This document shows, piece by piece, positions 1-9,274 of a stretch of 11,072 nt of DNA. Position 1 is the stretch's first letter; the number at the start of each line of letters is the position of its first letter. The translations under genes and the position numbers were made by a program. The notes beneath the pieces are model-generated. The model was given only the letters and a program-made list of their open reading frames with translations. It ran no database searches and was not told the DNA's origin. The DNA comes from Phoronis ovalis (taxonomy: Eukaryota > Phoronida > Phoronidae): positions 1-11,072 of the forward strand of contig JAOXYB010056689.1 in assembly GCA_028565635.1 (NCBI GenBank), written 5' to 3'.

Positions 1-2
1 GA

Positions 3-92
3 AAATACCGCCGCAGATTAAAGAATGCACTTAAAAAATATCATGACTCAATTGACATTAGGCAACAGTACGGATCTTCCAGCTGGTGTTGA
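3..92 (+). CDS. Possible 3' coding end of an upstream gene
   Basis: A frame open from the window edge reads KYRRRLKNALKKYHDSIDIR and on to a tail GSSSWC, with TGA at 90-92. The sequence here is more GC-rich than what follows. A basic amphipathic tail of this kind is common at the cytoplasmic end of receptors, but 29 codons are too few to identify anything. A frame at 43-138 (MTQLTLGN...IVPW) and an opposite-strand frame in the same interval are also open, so the choice is uncertain. Chance openness is quite possible. Confidence 0.22.
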   Translation, partial: KYRRRLKNALKKYHDSIDIRQQYGSSSWC

Positions 93-138
93 TGGTGGAG
101 CATTTTGTATTGAGCAAAATAAGATAGTTCCCTGGTAA

Positions 139-2022
139 CATGTCCATTTTCTGCAAACACACTCCAATATCCCTCCTCAAATAAAAAATTTTAAAAAAAG
201 AAAAAAATTCCTTACCTACCTACCGTATTTTTTTTTACACCGTTACTGGAAACACACAACTTTTTTATTTTAGGCCTCATCACTAAAATCTCATAGTCAA
301 CTGCTTTTAGGCATTGATAGGCTGTCCAGAGGAGTTTCAAATAAATATCTCCATAAATCATGGAAAAGCTAATGTTACTGAAATTCTAGAATGTAGCACA
401 GCTATTCCATCAATTGATTTACCCTCTACTTCCTGTTTTTATAAAGGTGCAAACTACCAATCTATTACACTATAAATAAAGGTTTATCTGACTTTAAAAA
501 AATCAGGAAACAAAATTTTGGAAAAAGAACCCTTTGAGTACATGTATTATACTATAGTATATATCATATCAAAAGGAAAAAATTCTAAACGTAATAATTA
601 TTTAAAATTTTGATAAGTTTATTATAATGAATATATGCTTGGTTTGCACATGTAATATTAAGGGGGGAGATTGGAACAGCCATGCATGAGAAGAGTCTAT
701 GCACTTGTCCTTTGAAACAAAGTTAATAAGCATGTTATAATCAATTTTACTGATCAAGGCATTATTAATACCAACCATATATCCAAAATTACTCAAGCAT
801 GTTAATTGGACAATTATGTCTAATATAAATAATTAACAAAACGTCTTTCTGCTAAATTAAACCCAAGTCATTTTCTGTTATGATTCAGATTAATAATTCA
901 GTATCTTGCTTTTCTTAGGAAATGCTGTTACAAACAGTTGGATATACAGGTGCAACTTGCAATTTTTCTTTCTGAAGGTAGTGAAAGATGCTGGTTACAT
1001 CCTTAGAAGTTAATAAGGGAATATAAGGTTATCAAATGGTCTTAATAAGACGTTTTCAGGTTGTATAATGAATTAAAATTTGTCACAACCAGAGGAAAAC
1101 TGTTCACAATTTTTGTCAAGTAATGTTTATAGTGGTTTGACAGATCATTTTAATATTTAATATGGTAACCATTATATGGGACTAATATAACTTAGTTACA
1201 TGTATATTCTGTCATTATTTTATCAGTAAGTGATGTATTTATCATCAAATATAGTTAGTGTTTAAATTATAGTGAAATACATGGAAACCTGCATCTAAAA
1301 ATTCTTTTAGGGAGAGATCTTGTCAAATGCAGGTATGATTTTAGCCATCCAAATGCACTAAAATTTAAATGTGTTCAGGATATTCAAGAATCCTCGATAC
1401 AAATTTACTCCCTACCCAACACACCAAAAGACAATTATGGGTTGCAAATAACATGGCTTCCAAAGCCCTCCTCCACTGTCCAAATTAAGTCCTGTACATT
1501 GGAAATATGGGTTGAAGCTGGGACTATTATACATCTCTAACTTTTTTTTATAATAGCCCCAAGCTGAAGCTACATGTTAAAAAACTAATGTAACCTCAAA
1601 TAATATTTGGAAGCAATTTAAGGACATTGGTTACTGGTCACCAACACTTAAAATTCTTGTAACTTTATGGTTGTGTTTATTTATCAAAACCCTTTGAAGT
1701 TGGTAGTCTGTTTTAAGTTCAAGCAACATAGTGTCTATATTGGTAATGCACCAAAATGCAAATGGCAGTTGTCACTTCAGCAGCTTTAAGAACAATATTA
1801 TGGAATATTACATCCATAAGGATTAGTATAGTTTGGAGGTAGTTTTGTGCAGCTGTTTCATATTTAAAAATTCTTGGTCAGATTAATATCTATTTAAATA
1901 TCAAATGATAATGATTGATTTATTAGATAATAAGTTGTTGTGCTCACCATGTTCATTGTTGTTGCTTGAGCATATAACTGTGAGAGTCTATAAAGGTGAC
2001 AACCTAAGCCCATAGTTTAGCA
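139..2022. other. Gene-free AT-rich stretch, possible 3' UTR or intergenic
   Basis: I see no gene-like frame. There are homopolymer runs near 181-236. A small AG/GT-bounded interval at 919-949 looks exon-like but has nothing to support it. If the poly(A) cluster at 2023-2081 is real, most of this could be the 3' UTR of an upstream gene; otherwise it is intergenic or a RASSF8 5' intron. Confidence 0.4.
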
Positions 2023-2081
2023 TGTATTTTGTATGTACAGTTTGTATAATTTGTATATGGACAGCATGTGTTTAAAATAAA
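2023..2081 (+). terminator. Candidate polyadenylation signal of an upstream + strand gene
   Basis: AATAAA at 2076-2081 is preceded by five TGTA motifs at 2023, 2030, 2034, 2043 and 2052, the arrangement expected upstream of an animal cleavage site. A T/G-containing stretch follows. It would end a transcript lying to the left, perhaps the one whose last codons may be at 3-92. Confidence 0.4.
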
Positions 2082-2354
2082 TGAAACAGCAAGGGATAAC
2101 TTCTGTTGACATTTCCTGAAAAAATATACTTCAAATGAAATTCTGCCATATGTATCATAAGATACTGGTTATAATAAGAACACTAGAGTTACATGACCAA
2201 GTCACTGTCTGCTGGTGTTTAATTTCATCTACTGGTATTCAATTAAAATCATTTCACCAGGATAATAATGCAATATATATGCAGAATGTCATTGCCACAC
2301 CCACCTATAATTAAGCAGATGGCAGCTCATTGTAAATGTGTCTTTCTTTTGCAG

Positions 2355-2427
2355 ACTAAGATACTTGTACATCTTTGGCATACAGATATTAAACTGCATA
2401 TGTTTCAGAGAATGTAATTAGTGACAG
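2355..2427 (+). other. Candidate non-coding 5' UTR exon of RASSF8
   Basis: A strong acceptor (TCTTTCTTTTGCAG, ending 2354) is followed 73 bases later by a strong donor (GACAG|GTGAGA at 2428). The interval has no useful open frame, so it would be untranslated leader spliced to the first coding exon. Support comes from splice-site quality and position only. Confidence 0.4.
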
Positions 2428-3130
2428 GTGAGACTTTTACTGTAGTTGAAATTTCTTTGCTGGCTAACCTTTCAAGTCATATAATTCAATTGTATAAAAA
2501 TAACACTTTGAATGTATTTTACATTTATTCCAGATTGGGGAGGAGATTTACTCTGTTTTTAAATTGCATGAAAAGTCCCGGTATATTTGCAATGCTGTAG
2601 TAGTAGTAGTAGAAGTTTTTAGTAGTACATTTATGCAATGTATTACAGCACATGAATGATGGATGCATCTGTATCTTAGCTTATACATTTTCTGAGATGC
2701 CCACAGTAAATCTTGACATGTATTTATTTATCTTCAATTGTTTTCCTGGCCAATTCAAGTAATGAGCCATGATTATTCCAGTTGGAACTTTCCTTGCCCT
2801 TGACAACCTGCATGTAGTGCTAATTATTTTTCACTGCATAATTTAAAAATATGTGCATATTTGTTGTAAACCTCCAGTTGTCCTATCTGCAGTCTGACAT
2901 TAATATTACTTTCATATTACAGCCTCCAGATATACTTGAAAAACTTATTGTGTAACTTGGAGTGATACCAGTAATTACAGTGATAAATGAGGAACATGTT
3001 TTTTCTAATAATATCCAAGTGGAGTACTCATTTACATGTGTGCAAGGAATCTACAAGATGCAGTAGTATGAAGTATGTAAGTGTCTGATACAAATACTTG
3101 GAATTAAAGTTCATGAAAGTACTGGTACAG
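2428..3130. other. Gene-free stretch, probable 5' intron and leader of RASSF8
   Basis: No coding frame is visible. It includes a (TAG)5 run at 2598-2612, an alternative acceptor ending at 2922, and several ATGs that would be upstream start codons if transcribed into the mature leader. Confidence 0.4.
2598..2612. repeat. (TAG)5 microsatellite
   Basis: Five perfect TAG units, followed after a T run by two more imperfect ones. Confidence 0.9.
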
Positions 3131-3146
3131 TATTTTTATTGTGTAG
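3131..3146 (+). other. Candidate splice acceptor before the RASSF8 start codon
   Basis: TATTTTTATTGTGTAG is a pyrimidine-rich acceptor that would begin the first coding exon at 3147, 49 bases before the ATG. A competing acceptor, TTCATATTACAG, ends at 2922; using it would add 224 bases of leader with several extra ATGs, so I prefer 3146. With this acceptor one tiny upstream ORF remains at 3152-3169. Confidence 0.35.
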
Positions 3147-3195
3147 GATTGATGATGTGTGAGGACTAGTATTTAAACGGAATTTTCTGTTAACC

Positions 3196-4480
3196 ATGGA
3201 GCTAAAAGTTTGGGTTGAGGGTATTCAGCGTGTCATATGTGGCGTTAATGAGGACACAACGTGCCATGACATTATCGTTGCTTTAGCACAAGCCACAGGA
3301 AAAACTGGACGATTTAGTTTAGTTGAAAAGTGGCGGGATAACGAAAGTTTACTAGCACCATCTGACTATCCATTAAGAGCCTTACACAAATGGGGTGAAT
3401 ATGCAAGTGATGTACACTTCATTTTAAAGCAATCAGATATACCTGACTCTGATAAAAAAACTGATAGATTAAGGAACAGTTTATCACCTTTGCCTCCAGG
3501 TGGAGCTACGGTGAAAAGAAATTTAACTTTTAGTGGTGCTCATAATACTCCAGTCTTCCCCGATCGGGAAACAAAACCAAAGAGACAAGTGGATGCAATT
3601 ACTGAAGAGACAAATGATGGTTATAATGCAAATGAGGAAAACAACAGGTCAAAACCTAGGCAACCTCCACCATATCATAAAATTGAAAAAATGTTACAAG
3701 ACAATTTTCATAAAGGTCAATTAAATAGTAGCAGTCCCAATTATGGAAGTTTACAAAATGAAAGAGATGCAACATCTTATTCTATGCCTAATTCCCCTTA
3801 TGGTGAGTGGCATTCAACACGTGGCAAAGTTGAAACACATGAATATGTTGTGCAACAGCCACAACCTGTTAGAAAACCTCAGCAAGGAGACGCATCATAT
3901 AACAGTTTAGAAAGAAACCCACAGCGGAAAGTGCTTGATACAGTAAGTGTTAGTGGACCGGAAGTTAATTATGTGTACAACAGTCTTGAAAGAAAAAGCC
4001 GAATGATGGCTGATGATATAAAATCTCAGAGTCCATATAATAGTTTTGATAGAAAAAGCAAACGGGCACCAATATCATATGGTTCTGAAGTTGATGATAT
4101 ATCGGTAACGCCGGAAAGAACTACGTCACGCAATACTCCAGAACGAAACACAGTAACACGTGATACTCCAGAACGAAATACAAATACTCCTGATGGGGAC
4201 CTACCTACAATTTTTCGCCAAAGTCCAGATGGACGATCGCCTCCTGGAAGCCAATCACCTGTGAAATCTCGAAAGGAAATTGTTGCACCTGGTATTGAGA
4301 TTGAGGAGTTTGATTTGGATAGAAGTTTATCTGAAGAACATGGTATGCAGGAAAAGTTCATTAGTTTTAAGGACAGGATAAAGGGAAATAAAGTTTTACC
4401 TGCAGATTTAGTGAAACTAGTCAGACTTCAAAAAGAAAAGATGGACGCCCAAGAATCACAGCTTACGGTGTTAGATGCAG
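3196..4480 (+). CDS. RASSF8: RASSF8 coding exon 1: RA domain and disordered linker
   Basis: The ATG sits in an ideal context (AACCATGG), and the first 12 residues already match the family start, so the start is secure. The exon encodes residues 1-428 plus one base (phase 1). It contains the whole RA domain, the S/T-P-rich linker and the first part of the coiled coil (LPADLVKLVRLQKEKMDAQESQ). The donor is GCAG|GTGAGA at 4481. If the intron were retained, translation would stop five residues later at 4497, giving a 433-residue form with no coiled coil. No sign shows that this form is used. Confidence 0.92.
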
Positions 4481-6735
4481 GTGAGAGCAGTCAGTAATAT
4501 AATGCTCTGTAATAGTTAAGGTATCAGCAACCATAAATCTATGCTCTACAATGACCTTAAAATATATTCACATTTGTGAAATAATGTTGCTAAAAACTAA
4601 ACTTCCTCAAATACACCTCTTTTTTTGCATTTTATACTGCAGTAAAAACTGTATATGGTGTAAAACCTGAAATTCATGAGTAAAATGCTACAAATCTATC
4701 TGGTAATAAAGAATCTATTAATTGATTTGATCATACCATTTGCTGTCATTGCAATTTGAAGAGTTTTGTACAAATTGATTACATTTACCCAATTCAAAAG
4801 CAATTTTGATTTTATGCGAAAATGTTACATTAACATTAGAGTTCATTTGGGGTCCATTGTTCGGGTCCTACAATCGTAAGTAGCGCATGAAAACATTCTA
4901 CTAAAGTACTTCTGTTAATATCTATGTCCTTGTTATAAACTATTGTGCTTATATATCTGTTCTAGAAATACAGTATTTAGAAGAAAGTGACAAAGAAATT
5001 AGTACACAACTGAACAGAATACAGGAAGAGATCAGAGACAATGAAATAACAGACAAAAACCTAGCTCAAGAGATTAGTGAAAATGATTCTGTACGATGGG
5101 TTGATGAAATCGAGGTTCAAAAACAGACTGAGAATACATTACAGGCTGAACTAACATTGTTACGGTCAAAACTTGCCAATTGTGAAAGTGATTTGTTGCA
5201 GTGTAAAAATAAAATATGTACTTTAACTCAAGAAATAGCACAAGAGAAACGAGACATGGGAAAAATGGCCGAGGAACGAAAAGCTGAGGAAACAAAAATT
5301 AAGGAGGAAATTTCTCAACTTAAAAGGAGACTTAATGAAGTAGAAAAAGATGGAAAGGTTGACGGGAAAGCATTGCATTACTTGAACGCTGAGGTAAGAT
5401 TTAAATAAAATGTAACTGTCAAAGGGACACTGTGAAGTGCCAAAGTGACTGTGATCAGACCTTAAGCCGCAGGTTACTTGAAACTCCACTCGATTACTAC
5501 TGTAGCAGGAAGGGCTTTTCATTAGTAAAAGTGACCTCTGCTGATTCCTGTCTTAGATTGATGATTTCTGTCTTGAAGTGATGACTGTGTTTTAGTTCTG
5601 TTTAACTACAACATTGTTTGTAAATAACATATGAAACAGTTTGATTTTATTTTTGTCATAAATAGATCAAAGAAGTGGAGGAAAAGATTGAAGAAAAGAA
5701 AAAAGAAATCGAGCAGATAGAAAAAGATATAAAGGAAGCTAATTTGCAGCATTTTATCAAGGTTAAACCAGAAAAGCAGGATTCAGGTCAGAACATCTCT
5801 CATAAAGGTTCATTTGACATAGCAATATATTTGTGGTAACAATGATTTGTGTCAGTCTCCTAAATTCCATTAATTACTGTTCATTATTGTGGTTTTACTG
5901 ATTGTAAGTGACGGCCCAGTGCTTACAGTTAATTTGCTTAGCATGTATCTTACAAGAAAATGTGTGGCATTTAACAGAAGTCTCAACTACTGTTGCTTCT
6001 TCAGTTTATGAAAAACATAACTGATTGATTGATTTTGTTTTGGTAAATCAAACACAACATATAAATAAAATACAATAAATAAAAGTGGTGTTCCATCTCC
6101 AAGAATAACACATTAAATTAAAAACTTATTTTCAGTGTGATCGCTGAACATGAAACAAGATGGTATGGGTAAATTACCCGTAAAAATACAATAAATTTAT
6201 CTGATTACAGTACAAAAGGTTATACTGTAGCTCAAAATTAAAAATACACAATCACCCACTGAAATAACAAATATTGCATTAAACTGGATATTTAGAAAAT
6301 CAAGAAAAAAAAATTATTTTCCTCCCCTGGCATGGCTAAATTTGGTCATTATTACCATGTTGAGACAACTGTTTATAACATTACTGAACATTTTAGGCAT
6401 CAGTACTTGACTGCTAGAAGCAGTACTTGATTCTAGATGACAAATATCTCTGTTTCAATTGCCATAAAACTAACTCATTCAAGTTGTCTTAACTACCATT
6501 TTGCTTGGCTGACAGTTTATACAGTAAGTTGACTGTCAGACTGTATCTGACAGCTCATGATAGAATGACAATGACTAGTTAGATTGTAGAACTCAGGATT
6601 GTATCTCTTTCAGATGAAAACCCTCGAAGTTCTTCACCAGCCCGTCCAGGTAGCATTAGAAAAATGATGGGAAGTCCACAGTTGCTGAGTGAGGCTGTGC
6701 CTACAAGTAGAAATCCTCACGGTTTATGGGTGTAG
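3196..6735 (+). CDS. RASSF8: RASSF8-like N-terminal Ras-association domain protein, four exons joined
   Basis: The CDS joins 3196-4480, 4966-5393, 5666-5786 and 6614-6735: 1956 bases, 651 residues plus stop, every junction GT-AG and in frame. The start MELKVWVEGIQR and the stretch CGVNEDTTC...IVALAQATGKTGRF...VEKWRDNE...WGEYASDV (residues 1-79) match the RA domain of vertebrate RASSF8 closely. KRNLTFSG (108-114) follows, as in the family. Residues 115-365 are a disordered insert with 12 S/T-P sites in residues 97-354 (97 itself lies just before it), a PPPY motif and YNSLER repeats. Residues about 385-600 are a charged coiled coil. The tail ends NPHGLWV. Vertebrate RASSF7/8 are about 370-420 residues, so this protein is long because of the linker; Drosophila RASSF8 is also about 600. 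Known family role: a cytoplasmic and junctional scaffold working with ASPP in adherens-junction integrity and growth control. That this protein does so is inferred. RASSF7 is the main alternative name. Confidence 0.93.
4481..4965 (+). other. RASSF8 intron 1
   Basis: A GT-AG intron of 485 bases splitting a Glu codon in phase 1. It is AT-rich, and I see no repeat or second open frame in it. Confidence 0.9.
4966..5393 (+). CDS. RASSF8: RASSF8 coding exon 2: coiled coil
   Basis: The acceptor is TCTGTTCTAG at 4956-4965 and the donor GAG|GTAAGA is at 5394. The first two bases complete the GAA codon split with exon 1. It encodes residues 429-571, rich in E, K, Q and L (EIQYLEESDKEISTQ, then NCESDLLQCKNKI and ISQLKRRLNEVEKDG). 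Glu-, Asn- and Lys-rich spacing parallels the long coiled coil of vertebrate RASSF8, including a WVDEIEVQ-like stretch where the vertebrate protein has FWENELQIEQ. The exon ends in phase 0. Confidence 0.9.
5394..5665 (+). other. RASSF8 intron 2
   Basis: A GT-AG intron of 272 bases in phase 0. The open frame of exon 2 runs only four codons into it before a stop. The short ORFs seen on the opposite strand here are shadows of the coiled-coil exon. Confidence 0.9.
5666..5786 (+). CDS. RASSF8: RASSF8 coding exon 3: end of coiled coil
   Basis: The acceptor is ATAAATAG at 5658-5665 and the donor is TCAG|GTCAGA at 5787. It encodes residues 572-611 (IKEVEEKIEEKKKEIEQ...KEANLQHFIKVKPEK). The motif ANLQHFI corresponds to the VNLQQFI that closes the vertebrate RASSF8 coiled coil, which fixes both frame and identity. 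The exon starts in phase 0 and ends in phase 1. Confidence 0.9.
5787..6613 (+). other. RASSF8 intron 3
   Basis: A GT-AG intron of 827 bases in phase 1. It contains a 20-base imperfect tandem duplication at 6401-6440 and a 7-base perfect hairpin (CTGACAG/CTGTCAG, about 6511-6541). No gene is visible in it. Confidence 0.88.
6614..6735 (+). CDS. RASSF8: RASSF8 coding exon 4: C-terminal tail and stop
   Basis: The acceptor is CTCTTTCAG at 6605-6613. The split codon makes Asp, then come ENPRSSSPARPGSIRKMM and a tail ending SRNPHGLWV followed by TAG at 6733-6735. From memory, vertebrate RASSF8 ends in a similar NPEGIYV, so the tail supports both the exon and the assignment. The region is short, Ser/Pro-rich and probably unstructured. 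Confidence 0.9.
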
Positions 6736-7245
6736 TACAGTTGTAGCAAGAAAGTGTGTAACTAAACAAACAGTGTTGTTACTTGCTATGTGGCATCTTG
6801 AATTTGTACCTGTACATGACATCTAAATGTTGTAAGCAGTTGAAAGTGCCTTATTATTATATAAGGATGAACTGTGTAGTTGCATGCACCATCCTTCTTA
6901 TACAACACACCCTTCCATCAAAACCTCGAGCATGTACAATTTCCTGCAAATACGCAGTACCCAAAAGAATCCTGAAAGATACAAGGGCAAGTCTTGTAAA
7001 ATTTAATCTTTTAAAGAACAGGTTCAGGCTTACAATTATTTGTGTGTTGTTGCCTTCATGGGCAGCTGATATATGGTGTGTGTAGTAAAGAAAAATTGTA
7101 TATGTTGCGAGTACATTCACATAAATGCTTTTGCATTAGAATCAGAGGGAAGTTAGCTTTGATGGGACCATTAAATGGTATTGTTAATACTAATTAAAAC
7201 TTTCCTTGAGTGATGCAGGCTGATATTTTCAACTATTGTTATAAT

Positions 7246-7269
7246 TTATTATTATTATTATTATTATTA
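7246..7269. repeat. (TTA)8 microsatellite
   Basis: Eight perfect TTA units within the presumed RASSF8 3' UTR. Confidence 0.92.
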
Positions 7270-8226
7270 TAAGGTATTCTGTATAATACCATATTTACAT
7301 ATCACAAATAATTTATCATATCATGATTAGGTATTCATGGAATAGAAAAAAATATCCTACCATATACCAAGAAGTGTATGCTTGATATTCCTAAATTTAC
7401 TGGTTATGTGGTATTTAAATGAAACAAATTCTTATGTGTGGGTACTAAATGTTCTGTGATCTCAAAGAGGAGAAATTGACATTCTAGAAGTTATGAACTA
7501 TTGTATTAAATTTAGAAATCCAGTGTAGCAATGTTTAGAACATAAAAAAAGCATTCAAAACAAATTTGTGGTCTTCATATATACCTGCCATGGAGTTTAT
7601 TTTATTTTATTTTAAACATAAAAATATCTCCACCAGAATTCATCATCACTGATCAAGATGTTCCTAAGATGCCAAATAATTTGATTGTAAACTAAATTTT
7701 GTATACAGTTGTGGTATAGATTTAAGTAAAATAGTTTGAACTTTATCAGCAGAAGAATGATTAGTTAAATATGTTTTATCATTGTTATCATAAATGTCTA
7801 CTGCACAAGAAGTTTCATACTTTCTCTGTAGATAAAGTTTTCTAAATTCATGAAGTAAAATATTTATTGTTTAATTTGTGGATTTTGTTGGACAACTTGG
7901 TGTAAGCACCTTTTGCATATTTTTGCAGTTAACATATGGTCCAGTGTCATGGTATTAGTTGAAGATTGCGGTGATATTGTAATATAGCATAGGACACTAT
8001 AAACTTTGCTTATAGAATGATGCTATTTAACAATTATTATTTAATAAGAGTAAAATAGTATGATTGATATTATTATATGATGGTGCTACTGTGTTGAAAT
8101 ACAGATTTTCATGTTGAAAATGTCTTGAATTGGTATAGCATAGGCTTTTCCATTCTTTTACATGTAGAGAACCAGCTTTCTTACAAGTAAATACAAGAAA
8201 TGTAGATTATGCAATTTAGCTCAAGT

Positions 8227-8254
8227 TGTAATAATGTAACAAAGGATAAATAAA
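8227..8254 (+). terminator. RASSF8 polyadenylation signal
   Basis: AATAAA lies at 8249-8254, with UGUA motifs (cleavage factor I sites in animals) at 8227-8230 and 8235-8238. It is about 1.5 kb after the stop codon and just before a transposon, a plausible end for the RASSF8 transcript. Confidence 0.45.
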
Positions 8255-8333
8255 ATGGAATTACACTAAAACCAATAAGCTTGCTACTAAGCAGTTCTAA
8301 TTATATATTGTATTACAGGTGCCATTTGTATTA

Positions 8334-8692
8334 CAGGGTTTGTACAGTCTTGAAAAGGTCTTGAATTTTAAGGGATTTCTTGAAAAAGTCTTAAATCTGG
8401 TTCAGCCTTGAAAAGGTCTTGAATTTTGGCCAAATGGCCTTGAAAGCCACTCCATAGGTCTTAAATATCAAAAACCTTTGTATCAGTATTTCAAAACCTG
8501 TAAATTGATCCTCCTATCGATTAAAGTCATCCCATAATATTTTTATCGCATAAAATATCATCGTTTTTAATTAATCACATAACAAATTTTCTGATGACTA
8601 CCTACGACAAGTGCTTGAAATTTGAAATTTTTGCCTGGAAAAGGCATTAAAAAGTGCTTGAATTTTTCCCTGAAAATCTTGTACGAACCCTG
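8334..8692. mobile_element. Non-autonomous DNA transposon (hAT-like MITE)
   Basis: The element is 359 bases. Its ends are inverted repeats: the left end CAGGGTTTGTACA and the complement of the right end CAGGGTTCGTACA match at 12 of 13 bases. It is flanked by TATTA on both sides (8329-8333 and 8693-8697), a likely target-site duplication. Inside the left part a 21-base unit beginning CTTGAAAAGG is repeated exactly at 8349-8369 and 8407-8427. No transposase frame fits, so it must be mobilised in trans. The CAGGG terminus suggests hAT, but hAT elements normally make 8-base duplications, so the superfamily is uncertain. Confidence 0.72.
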
Positions 8693-8744
8693 TATTATGG
8701 CTGGGAACATAAAGATTCTGATAAATACTTCCTTATTTCAAGAA

Positions 8745-8872
8745 TCATCAGACTGTGAGGAGGCTTGCTCAAAGGGAATTCACACTCGTGAACAACAGGA
8801 CCAAAAACATAATTCAGAAGCAATTATTGTAAGATTATGTATCTAAGAATATCTTTCACATCACTAGAGAAA
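8745..8872 (+). pseudogene. Decayed inverted copy A of an exon-like sequence
   Basis: This interval matches the reverse complement of 9275-9467. Shared landmarks are TCATCAGAC, TGCTCAAAGGGAATTC, CATAATTCAGAAGCAATTATT and CTTTCACATCAC. In the shared frame it reads SSDCEEACSKGIHTREQ...HNSEAII. Relative to copy B it has an in-frame 15-base insertion, then a 5-base deletion that shifts the frame, and it lacks the 76 bases that in copy B lie between two CTTTCAC repeats. Several differences are at third codon positions, which suggests a coding ancestor. The family is not recognised. Confidence 0.55.
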
Positions 8873-9263
8873 AAAACATGTTACCCAAGTATTATGTTTC
8901 AGTTACAGTCAACTGTACACTTGTGTGCCAATATGGGAACTTTGATTCCAAATGTTTGTATAGGTTGATTTATAGTAATTTTTGATTAAGCATAATACAA
9001 TTTTACATTATGAAATTGGGCACGTTTTTGACAGTATCATTATAGTAACTTGCTTACATATTTTTCCTAGTTGGCAGTTAGGGACATATCAGCAAAGCCG
9101 GACTTACAAAAGATGAATAAGTAGAATATTATCTCCGGAATAATGTAAGAATCAGACCAGAGTTATTTATTCTAGCATTTTGTATATTCAGTGCTAAAGT
9201 ACTGTCAAGGAATATGCAAAAACATCAGACTTCACATGGTTTTTATAGCTCATTTCATAATTA
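8873..9263. other. Spacer between the inverted exon-like copies
   Basis: AT-rich sequence with no gene-like frame on either strand and no recognised repeat. Confidence 0.5.
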
Positions 9264-9274
9264 TTATATTCTAA

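Larger units (their letters stand above)
6736..8275 (+). other. Probable RASSF8 3' UTR
   Basis: From the RASSF8 stop to just past the first well-placed poly(A) signal there is AT-rich sequence with no credible gene. A 100-codon frame at 6783-7085 has no recognisable domain, overlaps an opposite frame of similar length, and I read it as chance. The stretch contains a (TTA)8 run. Its end is inferred from the signal at 8249-8254, so the exact cleavage site is unknown. Confidence 0.55.

Noticed and set aside
602-796. Minus-strand 64-codon ORF
   Set aside because: Short, AT-rich, with no features or context.
919-949. 31-base interval bounded by TTTCTTAG and GTGCAA, a possible microexon
   Set aside because: The donor is weak and nothing links it to a gene; such pairs are common by chance in AT-rich DNA.
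4026-4361. Minus-strand ORF of 111 codons inside RASSF8 exon 1
   Set aside because: It lies opposite a well-supported coding exon whose repeats and Ser/Pro-rich codons keep the reverse frame open; the peptide is a reverse reading of those repeats.
5074-5522. Minus-strand ORFs across RASSF8 exon 2 and intron 2
   Set aside because: They are the hydrophobic reverse reading of a Glu/Lys-rich coiled coil, not a membrane protein gene.
6019-6250. GATTGATTGATT followed by an AT-rich stretch, reminiscent of interspersed repeats in mollusc genomes
   Set aside because: I could not define ends, duplications or a promoter box, so I do not call an element.
6401-6440. 20-base imperfect tandem repeat (CAGTACTTGA...CTAGA) and a nearby short hairpin in RASSF8 intron 3
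   Set aside because: Small intronic duplication with no sign of function.
6783-7085. A 100-codon + strand ORF after RASSF8 and an overlapping 87-codon minus ORF
   Set aside because: No domain, signal or splice context; the two overlap on opposite strands and lie in the presumed 3' UTR. Chance openness is the simplest reading.
8622-8846. A 74-codon + strand ORF
   Set aside because: It starts inside the transposon and runs across its border into decayed copy A, so the ATG is unrelated to the exon-like part.
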